NCBI RefSeq assembly: GCF_905171765.1
Contig: NC_053392.1
Location: 397,448,119-397,512,118 of the forward strand
Reading direction: 5' to 3'
Length of the DNA stretch: 64,000 nucleotides
Origin: Bufo bufo
Taxonomy: Eukaryota > Chordata > Amphibia > Anura > Bufonidae
The translations under genes and the position numbers were made by a program. Shown piece by piece: positions 1-8,501 of the stretch (the first letter of the stretch is position 1; the number at the start of each line of letters is the position of its first letter). The notes below the pieces were generated by a model. The model made no database searches. It had not been told where the DNA came from and saw nothing but the letters and a program-made list of their open reading frames with translations.

Positions 1-735
1 ACCTATGGTCTTAATCGAATGTGTCAGCTGTATGAGAATAATGGTCTTAAGTCCTTCAGTATGCTACAGCTAGAGATGGGATTGCCTAAAACCTTGTTCT
101 ATGTCTACCGTAAGGAGAAAATAGTACCTGCTGATATGCATTTGATTATCACTCATACGGCATCCCAGGGGGATACAAAGGGTGTGATCTCCTCGTATTA
201 CTTGAGCTTACTAGAGGCATTACATAGGGCCCATCTCCTGCAGCTACATGCTAAATGGCAGCAAGATATCGCTGGCTTGACAACAGAACAATGGGAGGAG
301 GTTTTGGAAGATTTCCCTGTGGTAGCAGTGAGTAAGGCCCATAGAGTCTCACAACTGCTATTACTACACAGAGTATATAGAACTCTGGTCTTGTTACACA
401 GGATGGGATACAGGACATATACTTGCCCTAGATGCGGGGCACACAATGCTGATTTAATCCATTTAATGTGGAACTGCCCGAGGCTGCGGCGATACTGGTC
501 TGATGTCGTGGATCTAATCCGTACTGTGATTGCTATAACTATTGATTTATCTCCTACAGTATGTATATTGGGGTATACTAAAACACTACCTGCTACTCTT
601 GAGCTTAAAATAGCTATTTCGAAAATTCTTTACCAGGCAAGGAAGCCAATTGCATTTCACTGGATTGCCTCTGCTCCTCCGGTCATCAAGGATTTAGTGG
701 ATAAAATCCATATGCTGGTGAGGCTAGAGAGTTAG
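1..735 (+). pseudogene. 3' end of L1/Tx1-like LINE ORF2
   Basis: An open frame runs in from the left edge and stops at 733-735. It encodes the C-terminal part of a non-LTR retrotransposon polyprotein downstream of the reverse transcriptase. A zinc-knuckle-like motif C-x2-C-x8-H-x4-C (CPRCG...H....CP) lies around residues 135-155, followed by an aromatic-rich stretch (RRYWSDV) and a terminal segment with ARKPIAFHW, a layout typical of the tail of L1/Tx1-clade ORF2 proteins. The endonuclease and RT domains would lie left of the window, so it cannot be said whether the whole element is intact. It differs from the decayed L1/Tx1-like element at 30-39 kb, whose matching motif reads CWRCN, so the two are different subfamilies. 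Confidence 0.75.
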
Positions 736-1725
736 GTGTATCAAAAACGAGGGAGTAGTAAGAAATTCGAGAAAATATGGTCTCTGTGGATAGCACACTA
801 TAATATTATAGTTTAACGTGATAAGATTGCTGTTCTGTACTGCATGGTGACTTGTGCGTAAGACTGGTATGGATGGCGTGACTGCAGGATGTAGTTGTGG
901 AATTGGAGACTAGTTGGAAAATCAAGCACTAGACCACTCGGACGGTCTTACTGGACCCTGGACTTTGGAGAAATATGAGAGCTCTTTCGGTGCCTCTTCT
1001 GTGGACTTTCGTGCGACAGCAAACCTGGGACTCAGGGTGAGGGCATGTGTTTTCGGGGTGTTTGCAATGCTATTGTTAAAAAAAAACTTAAAAAAAAATG
1101 ATTTGATTTTAAAAAAAAAGTTTAACACATTGTACCAGCACCTGCCTATGTCAGTTCAAGCCAAGCAATGTTCAGGAAACCGGTTGGGGGGTTTTAGAAG
1201 GCAGGCAATGACAACTTCCAAGGAAAACGTAGAGGGGGGGGGGGAGAAACATAAAAAAATAAAAAAAAAATAAAAAAACAGTAAGCCTCAGCAGCAAATT
1301 TCTAGGCCTATAGCCTACCTGGCTCTTAGCCAGCCCCGAGAACATCTCCAGCCAGCACAGCCACAAAGAAATTCCCATACAGCAAAGCCTGCTATTAGGC
1401 AGAACAAACTTCTAGATCTACTTCAGTAAGGTTTTTGGCAGCATCCATACAACCTTGTGAAATCTATGTAAAAATCACCATTATATATTGCATTGGAAAT
1501 CATTTTTTAGGGCTTGTGCTCATCCTTTGCAGTTTTCTTGCCTTTAAAACCCAGCAGCATTGAAAAAAAAACATATGCAAAAACAGATCAGTCTACCAAT
1601 GAGGCAAATCATTTCAGCACACCCCGCCATCAATGCTATATTTGAAAACCGCGTATCTGTGTGGCTGTACCCCAACACCTGAATAAATGGAAGAATCTGT
1701 AAGTGCTCCTTCACACTGCACTTTA
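736..1725. other. LINE 3' UTR and unassigned sequence
   Basis: The first several hundred bases are probably the 3' UTR of the LINE that ends at 735. A-rich runs at about 1078-1120 and 1253-1278 are candidate poly(A) tails, but no clear target-site duplication was found. From about 1280 to 1725 no coding potential or recognisable repeat terminus is seen. Confidence 0.4.
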
Positions 1726-2034
1726 GGCCGAATGCACACGGCTGTGTTCCGCGGCCGAGAGCGGTCCGTGGTATGCCGGCCTGGATTCCTGCTGACAGCA
1801 GGAGCGCACGGCGTCATTGGTTGCTATGACGCCGTGCGCTTCATGCTGCCGCTGCACTACAATAAAACACTCGCATGATCTATACGAGTGTATTACTGTA
1901 CAGCAGTGGCGGCATGAAGCGCACTGCGTCATAGCAACCAATGACGCAGTACGCTCCTGCTCTGAACAGGAATCCAGCCCGGCATACCACGGACCGCTCT
2001 CGGCCCGCGGAACACGGCCATGTGCATTCCGGCC
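1726..2034. mobile_element. Palindromic MITE with TTA target duplication
   Basis: Two arms of about 145 bp are near-perfect inverted copies, separated by a short AT-rich loop around 1870-1890. The termini begin GGCCGAATGCACACG and end with an imperfect inverse, and each side is flanked by TTA (1723-1725 and 2035-2037). A TTA/TAA target site fits PIF/Harbinger-type non-autonomous elements. No protein is encoded; open frames across the arms come from the palindrome. Confidence 0.75.
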
Positions 2035-2307
2035 TTATGCTGCAAAATTGTAGTGTGGGCTCTGTGCCAGAATTTCAGCAGACACCACATAGTGTCTGCA
2101 GTTTGCGTGGCCAGCGGTTTTAAGACATGACTGCGCCAATAAAGGACATCTATTCTTGAGGAGGTCGGTCTGGACAGATGTTGCTTGAAGCGGTGTGTGT
2201 GTGGAGGGGGGGTAGGGAGGGTCCGCTTGTGGTTTATCTCCATTAAGCAGAACTAATCCAAGAGCAGGTCCACAACATCCAAAGTGAACAACCATGGAGG
2301 TTTCAGC

Positions 2308-2833
2308 TACAGCTGAAACGATTACTCGATTAAATCGAGTAATTCGACACAAAAAAAATCCTTGATGCAAATTTTTTGCATCGAAGATTCGTTTGTGTCA
2401 TGTGACCACAGAGCGGTAGTGAAGCGCTTGCTATTACTCCCGCTGCGCTTGGAATACTTACCTTTCCAGACACTCCGGACACTCCACAGTACGTCAATGG
2501 TCCAGCGCTGCTCTGACCTCCTGACGTACGTACGCCGTGACCTGACGCACTGTGTGACGTCAGGAGCAGAGCAGCGCAGAACGATGGAGTGTCGGCAGCG
2601 CCCCTGCTGGAAAGATAAGTTGGTGAAACCGAGGGGGTGGGAGGCACTGGGGGATAGTGGAGCTGATGGCACTGGGGCTGATCGCACAGTGGGGAACAAA
2701 GGGTGTTGGGGACTAATGGCAGGGGGTTTGATGAGTTTTTATAAAAGGAAAACAGTATTATTTTTTTCTTATTAGATTACTCTATTAATCGTAAAAAATA
2801 AAATCGATAGAATAATCGTTTACTGCAGCCCTA
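2308..2833. mobile_element. hAT-type MITE with 8-bp target duplication
   Basis: The element is bounded by an 8-bp direct repeat, gtttcagc, at 2300-2307 and 2834-2841, the hallmark of hAT insertion. The right end reads inward as TAGGGCTGCAGTAAACGATT; the left end is a diverged version (TACAGCTGAAACGATTAC). A related copy lies at 43014-43477 with its own 8-bp duplication. It is non-coding. Confidence 0.8.
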
Positions 2834-2841
2834 GTTTCAGC

Positions 2842-3358
2842 TGCAAAGTACGCGCTGTGTGAAAGTAGCCTAAATAAAAAAGCAACTACATCCATCTACA
2901 ATGCATGCGTTTTCACACATCTGAAGAAAAACTGAAGAATAACCATCTACATCTCCTAGCAGCCATCAGTGAAAAGCGCATTGCATCCAGATGCCTCATT
3001 CACTTCTACGGAGCCAGAACGTACAATATAGAAGACGCTGTGATTATTCCTGAACGCAGAGATGATCAGTGATAAACAATGACCATGTACACAGACCCAT
3101 TGAAATGAATGGGTCAGGATTCAGTCCGGATGCTATGCGTCCGCTACACGAATCACATCTGGACAGAAAACTCACCCGTGTGAAAGAGCTCTAAGGGGTT
3201 AAACATTATTCACTGAAACCGAAAACTGAAAGCAGTGCTACATTCAATTAGTGTTCTACTCTCGCCCTGTACAAATCTAGTCACAATATTTTATGGGCCG
3301 TATATTCAGATAGGCAATCTGTAGAATGAACAGGTATGGAATAGAAGGGGGTCCGTAC
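2842..3358. other. Unassigned, possibly degenerate MITE
   Basis: No coding potential. Motifs such as gtgtgaaagtagcct near 2860 and cccgtgtgaaagagctctaagg near 3180 resemble MITE termini seen elsewhere in the window, so this is probably an old MITE remnant. Confidence 0.35.
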
Positions 3359-3775
3359 TAGGGCTGCAACGATTAATCGAAGTTATCGATAATATTCGAT
3401 AACTGGATTCGTTTTCAACTAATCCAGTTATCGAATAATCGGCCGATTCGTTGCTATGCGAAGCGGGTGGTCAGGTTCCTTAACCAGCAGTAACTTTTAC
3501 TTCAACTTTAAATCAGCGCATCTTTACTAACTTACAATGAAGCTCCGGTAACAGGCAGAGCGGGCGGCTGCATTACGTCACTTACTCACATGACTCACCT
3601 GCTTCATTCATAAAGTCTGCAGAGCAGGCGCGTCACGTGAGTAAGTGACGTTACGCCGCCCCCCACTCTGCCTGTTACTGGAGCTTCATTGTATTTGTAA
3701 GGTAATAAAGATCATAGCACTGATTTAAAGTTCAAGTAAAAGTTACTGCCAGTTAAGGAATAGTCTGAATACTGA
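3359..3775. mobile_element. hAT-like palindromic MITE, right end missing
   Basis: The left end starts TAGGGCTGCAACGATTAATC, the same terminal class as the elements at 2308 and 43014. Internally, long inverted arms (about 3480-3600 against 3620-3760) share the tracts around tgaagctcc and ctgcctgttac. No matching right terminus was found before the adjacent minisatellite, so the right end is probably lost. Confidence 0.55.
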
Positions 3776-3784
3776 TGTGGCGGT

Positions 3785-4530
3785 GTATTGGGAGATCTGT
3801 GGATGGTACTGTTATGGGGAGGGGGATCTGTGGATGACACATATAGCATACGATGCTATATAGTGTCATCCACAGATCCCCCTCCCCATAACAGTGCGTC
3901 ATCCACAGATCCCCCTCCCCATAACAGTGCGTCATCCACAGATCCCCCTCCCCATAACAGTGCGTCATCCACAGATCCCCCTCCCCATAACAGTGCGTCA
4001 TCCACAGATCCCCCTCCCCATAACAGTGCGTCATCCACAGATCCCCCTCCCCATAACAGTGCGTCATCCACAGATCCCCCTCCCCATAACAGTGCGTCAT
4101 CCACAGATCCCCCTCCCCATAACAGTGCGTCATCCACAGATCCCCCTCCCCATAACAGTGCGTCATCCACAGATCCCCTCCATAACAGAGCGTCATCCAC
4201 AGATCCCCTCCATAACAGTGCGTCATCCACAGATCCCCTCCATAACAGTGCGTCATCCACAGATCCCCTCCATAACAGTGCGTCATCCACAGATCCCCCC
4301 CATAACAGTGCGTCATCCACAGATCACCCCCATAACAGTGCGTCATCCACAGATCACCCCCATAACAGTGCGTCATCCACAGATCACCCCCATAACAGTG
4401 CGTCATCCACAGATCACCCCCATAACAGTGCGTCATCCACAGATCACCCCCATAACAGTGCGTCATCCACAGATCACCCCCATAACAGTGCGTCATCCAC
4501 AGATCACCCATAATAGTGTCATCCACAGAT
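3785..4530. repeat. 33/30-bp minisatellite with one inverted unit
   Basis: About 20 tandem units built on gtcatccacagatcccc. Roughly eight 33-bp units are followed by roughly a dozen 30-bp units, the last ones carrying a C-to-A variant that gives gatcacccc. The left edge (3790-3845) holds the same unit in reverse orientation, so the array begins with a hairpin around gcatacgatgc. Because unit lengths are multiples of three, several frames stay open on both strands; these are not genes. Confidence 0.9.
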
Positions 4531-4544
4531 CCCCATATCCCCCA

Positions 4545-5031
4545 TAACTTGTCTTCTTTTACATTGTAATGCAAAATTTAAATAATTATGTAACTCCTAA
4601 ATTTACCCCCCACTGATGCTGCCACCCTGCCTTTTTTTTATATTTTTAATATGGCTCCTAAGCCCAGGAGGGGACGGCAGGGTTTCTCAATGGGCGTCTC
4701 CTTCTCCCTGGCTGTGCCGACAGCGGAGAGCGTCACAGCCAGGGAGAAGGGGGTACCCCGCTAGTAAAGGTACTTAGCTATAATTTTAAAAATATATAAT
4801 AAGAAAATATATATAAAAAGAGAAATCTCTGCAGCAATGTACCGTAAATCCAGAAGGTACTGTAGGAAGATATAGATATATATACACCGACCGAATGCTG
4901 GGGGAATTACACTATCGTGAGACCCCCAGCAGTTACATGGATAGAGGGGGCAGAATTGTGATAAACGGTTCCACTGTCTAATTACTGGAAATATTAAAAC
5001 GTATTTTATTCCATATCCCATAAAACATCTG
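4545..5031. other. MITE fragment with perfect 16-bp hairpin
   Basis: The arms CTTCTCCCTGGCTGTG and its exact inverse flank a short loop at about 4700-4750. A similar hairpin lies within the TTAA-flanked MITE at 19342-19763, so this is probably a fragment of that family. The rest is AT-rich with no gene seen. Confidence 0.45.
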
Positions 5032-5900
5032 TGGCGAAACCAACCTCGCCACAGTGTTTTGGAGGGGGCTGTTTGCCAGCCTCCTGCCCCAGGATTATGG
5101 CCCATACTAACTTTGAAGGAGAAGATAGACCGGCCACACAGCTTAAATCTGTGGAACTGTTTTGGGCAGGAAAGCCATGCTTGCGGCCGGCCAAATGTGA
5201 CTTCCATGGAATTCGGGAACCCCTGCTCGGATCTGGGTGATTTTTGGATATGTTCACCTAGATCAGAGCTATCCATGGATGTATACATTATGGGGATATG
5301 TGGGGTTTTGAGGTGTTTTCTGTGTGTTGGGAAAAATTTGTGTTTTCTGTCTGGTAGTGATTAAGTTAGCCCATTACGTTTGGTAATTGTATTTTGTGGA
5401 TTGCGTCTCAGACAACGCCAGTATGTTAGTTAATTGCGTCTCAGACAATGCTCATTGTATTTTGTTGATTGCGTTACAGACAGAGGGAAGGGGATTTTGT
5501 GTACAATTGCTGGGAGGGTTTCAATACTGTAAATGCATGTGATTGGCTAAAATATAAACTGTCACAGTCTTTTACAAGGGCCCCAGGGGGAGTGTCCCTT
5601 GCTAGGAGACCTGCATAAAAGGCTGAAAAATAACCCATTAAAGAGTTCCTGCTTTGCCCCTTTATGAAGTCTTGGCTCATGTTTGGGGGATGGGATAACT
5701 ACACTCTTGGGGATTGCTATATCATAATACTCCCCTGAGTATAAGCTCTTGTAAGAGCTTGTTCCTGGTTCCTGTCTCTACATTTAGGAGAGGTTCACCC
5801 ACTGGAGCCTTGTCGTAGGTCCAGGGTGGGTAGGAGACGGCGAGACCTCCACCAAGCTTCGGCGGTTCGTGGGGTCTGCAGTGAGGACGGTGTCAAGTGT
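5032..5900 (+). mobile_element. Probable solo LTR of a retrovirus-like element
   Basis: The interval starts with TGTGGCGAAACC, a TG start within a short palindrome (tgtggcgaaaccaacctcgccaca). It contains a TATA-like gcataaaagg at about 5610 followed by a cattaaaga motif resembling a polyadenylation signal. The GC-rich sequence near 5835-5895 resembles the 3' part of such LTRs. No gag, pol or env coding is next to it, so a solo LTR is the simplest reading. The right edge and a target-site duplication were not established, so the call rests on overall layout. Confidence 0.5.
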
Positions 5901-7020
5901 ATATACCCCAATATGGTGGTTAATGCCCCACTGGGCGTGTGTTCTTCAGCAGACAGCAAAGAAAACCGTAACATACGATACGCTCATCATAGCATATGTA
6001 AAATGGATAAGCACTGCAGAATACTCTTACTGGAGGCAGTATATCCACCATTAGTGGTGATCATCTACCCTGTTTTAGGGACTACTGAAAACAAGTTTAA
6101 TCTGAGGTTAGCAGACAATCACACTCCAGTATCGCTGACCCTAATTGCACCCTATGGTGTATACCGAGTAGCATCCTTAGAAGGCCTGCCCAATATGCTA
6201 AAACCTATCCCTATCCAAACGCATTTTCTCTAAAAATGGATTCATCAGGGGATTTTATATTGTAAGAGAGAATGAACTACACTGTGTACAGTCTAAAACT
6301 TAGCTTTAAATAAATCATTAAAAGGATAACAACACAAATATATCCTCATAAAATGAACTAAATGCAAAAAGATGATCCGAATCTGGATTAGAAGCCTATA
6401 GTTTGCCTCACAATCCAATAAATGTCAGTGGTCACCCTTTCACATGACAGGACTAGCAGGATTGAATTATGTAAATCGATGCAACCATAATGCGATAACT
6501 CATTTCGCTCCTTCGGCTCAGGGTTACACTGCACAGAATCCAGATACAAGTCTCCACCAGGACTGTGCCTAGACCGTGTCCGAGACTACTCCTGCCTAAA
6601 AGTGGAGCATCCACTGCAACAGGAGTGATCCTGCTTCTCGGTGACTAAACCCTCACTTGTCACTTAGGTCATCCTGATACTTTCTTCTATTGCTTTGCCA
6701 AATAGTCCTAAAGCGTTTCCCCAGTTAGATGAATGGTTTTTCACAGGACCAGAGTAAGAAAATTATCCTTAAAGTGTAATTGTCGTTTCAGTTTAATGAG
6801 TTTTCTATCAAAGCTGTAACTAAGCATTACTAAGGACAGTCTGTCTTCAGCATTTTACTGAGCGCTGAAGATGCCAGTGTATAACAAGTCAAAGAGGCCA
6901 GCTGAAAGTAGACTGAAGACAGGCTGCTGTAGAGCTTCGCTAAGAAGACTCTCTACATCCTGTCTTCTAAAACAAAAGAAACCTCTTTCTCTAATGAGGT
7001 ATATTAATATAAATATATAT
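5901..7020. other. Unassigned intergenic/intronic sequence
   Basis: No convincing ORF, terminal repeat or RNA gene. The open frame starting near 5826 lacks recognisable motifs and begins in the LTR-like sequence. The right end is an AT dinucleotide run (about 7000-7025) into which the Penelope-like element inserted. Confidence 0.4.
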
Positions 7021-7021
7021 A

Positions 7022-7321
7022 TATATAAAAAATTGAAAAAAGGGCAGCACTCCACTGGATAAAAATAAAATAAACTTTATTTACCCATAGGCAACAGCGA
7101 CGTTTCGGCTCATACACAGGAGCCTTCCTCAAGCAGTGTGCATACATCAAAAACTCTGGGTACATATAGTGTTTCAACCAATTAAGAGCAATTACATGTT
7201 AAGTGTACATAATTAATAGAAAAATCAAACTACATGATGCCATATACATATAAAAAGCAATGAAGCCAAACATGTGTGAATATTAAATCGTGATACGTAC
7301 AATAGCAAGATAATATAATAG
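7022..7321 (-). repeat. Inverted pseudo-LTR of Penelope-like element
   Basis: Reverse complement of the direct copies at 7346-7571 and 11664-11962. With the adjacent direct copy it forms a long hairpin whose loop is about 7322-7348. It keeps an internal block of about 80 bp (around 7210-7290) that the left direct copy lacks. Confidence 0.85.
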
Positions 7322-7345
7322 TAATATAGATGTATTGTACTATGT

Positions 7346-7571
7346 ATATCTATTATATTATCTTGCTATTGTACGTATTTTTCTATTAATTATGTACACT
7401 TAACATGTAATTGCTCTTAATTGGTTGAAACACTATATGTACCCAGAGTTTTTGATGTATGCACACTGCTTGAGGAAGGCTCCTGTGTATGAGCCGAAAC
7501 GTCGCTGTTGCCTATGGGTAAATAAAGTTTATTTTATTTTTATCCAGTGGAGTGCTGCCCTTTTTTCCATT
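7346..7571 (+). repeat. Left direct pseudo-LTR, internally deleted
   Basis: Matches the right pseudo-LTR, but about 80 bp present there (about 11718-11793) is missing at 7377/7378. It contains an AATAAA polyadenylation motif near 7521 and the hammerhead-like segment at 7469-7503, then runs into the leader of the upstream ORF. Confidence 0.85.
7469..7503 (+). ncRNA. Hammerhead-ribozyme-like motif in pseudo-LTR
   Basis: The order matches a hammerhead core: TTGAGGA (consensus CUGANGA), a 5-bp stem GGCTC/GAGCC with an 8-nt loop, then GAAAC and GTC. The bases after GTC (GCTGT) can pair in four of five positions with those before the core (ACTGC) as stem I. ACGT between GAAA and the cleavage triplet is self-complementary, as expected if stem III forms between two copies. 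Departures are U for the conserved first C and one extra A before stem II. Penelope-like elements are known to carry hammerheads. Identical motifs lie at 11879-11913 and inverted near 7098-7132. Confidence 0.5.
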
Positions 7572-7730
7572 TTTTGTGTTTGTTGGATTGGCTTATATCC
7601 ACATCTGGGCCTGTGCACCCTTTCCTTCCAACTTCATTGTGACGGTGCTGCCATTCCCTTTTTTTCTTTTATATACAGCCGTTGTTTGGCATTTGCACGT
7701 CTTTTTCCACACGGACTTATTATTTCAAAT

Positions 7731-8501
7731 ATGTCTACCAGTGACTATACTATACCCGGAGGCTCCACATATACACAGGAAGCAGTCGACAGGATTTTAT
7801 GCTCGATTGAGGGAGATGCTACGTTTCTTACCACCCCAACAGCTAAGGAGTTAAAGAGGAAATATGAATTCCTATCAAAGAGGTCTATCTCTTTGCGTCT
7901 CCACATGACCACCCTCGGTGAATATTTTAAAGCACAGCGTATACCAAGAGGGATGAGATCCACTTTATGCCCCAATTTATTTTCCGGTTGCCCATTATTT
8001 TGTAAAAAATTTGAAAATCTGTCAAACAGGTATGCATTGGACTTTATATTGCTCAACATTGAATTTCTACAGGGCGAACTGTCTAATGTCACACAGGAAT
8101 TGGTAAATGTGGAACAGTTGTTGATTAATCTGTCTTCAGTGGATGAATTTGGGACATACAATGATATACTGTCTACTCAGCTTCAGTCCTTCCGTACTGA
8201 GATTGAGGAAGGTAAACGCCTTAAATGGAACCGAGATTGTGACGATTACAAAAAGGGAAATATCTATTCCTGGCAATCCAGTGACAAAAATGTCCATGCA
8301 AACAAGGATGCATGGAAAAAGAAATATAAAACCATAAATGATGCTTCTTCTGTTGACCAAGCTTTTTTAGGGGCAAGAGAGATGGAACAATCCGGAGACA
8401 ACGTATCCGGCGTGGAGGCCGTAGACACAGGAGATACCAGAAAACAACGCAACAACAAATCTCGACCTCAGGGCCGAAACATGCCGTCCAGGAAGAAGTG
8501 A
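7731..8501 (+). CDS. Upstream ORF of Penelope-like element
   Basis: A 256-residue open frame from the first good ATG (MSTSDYTIPGG) to a TGA at 8499-8501. The open frame reaches further left, but only through the pseudo-LTR, so the ATG at 7731 is preferred. I do not recognise a catalytic domain. Residues about 60-110 contain a QRIPRGMRSTLCPNLF block and a helical stretch (FILLNIEFLQGEL) followed by probable coiled-coil sequence to about residue 165, and the tail is Lys/Arg/Asn-rich. A nucleic-acid-binding or gag-like role is a guess. Its last 145 nt overlap the RT frame, and codons 212-213 (TTT TTA) form a -1 slippery heptamer, so some ribosomes may continue into the RT frame to give a fusion of about 1010 residues. 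Confidence 0.7.
   Translation: MSTSDYTIPGGSTYTQEAVDRILCSIEGDATFLTTPTAKELKRKYEFLSKRSISLRLHMTTLGEYFKAQRIPRGMRSTLCPNLFSGCPLFCKKFENLSNRYALDFILLNIEFLQGELSNVTQELVNVEQLLINLSSVDEFGTYNDILSTQLQSFRTEIEEGKRLKWNRDCDDYKKGNIYSWQSSDKNVHANKDAWKKKYKTINDASSVDQAFLGAREMEQSGDNVSGVEAVDTGDTRKQRNNKSRPQGRNMPSRKK
8363..8369 (+). promoter_or_regulatory. Candidate -1 ribosomal frameshift heptamer T TTT TTA
   Basis: In the upstream ORF frame the codons read GCT TTT TTA GGG, giving a canonical X XXY YYZ heptamer. The -1 frame opens at 8357, just after a TGA at 8354-8356, and stays open to 10762. After slippage the new frame reads AGG GGC AAG and continues through an arginine-rich stretch into the conserved NLSSKKLTDAQ start of the RT domain. 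A 5-bp stem CCGGA/TCCGG at 8392-8410 is the only downstream pairing found, and it lies further away than usual. Confidence 0.6.

Noticed and set aside
3855..4515. CRISPR-like array
   Set aside because: Units are directly adjacent with no unique spacers, and the genome is eukaryotic.
3753..4574. Long repetitive proteins on both strands
   Set aside because: They translate the 33/30-bp minisatellite; several frames stay open because unit length is a multiple of three.
5826..6233. 135-residue ORF after the LTR-like sequence
   Set aside because: No motif, begins in LTR sequence, and shows no sign of selection that can be judged by eye.
7425..7730. N-terminal extension of the Penelope upstream ORF
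   Set aside because: It starts at a non-ATG codon and translates the pseudo-LTR; the ATG at 7731 is the plausible start.
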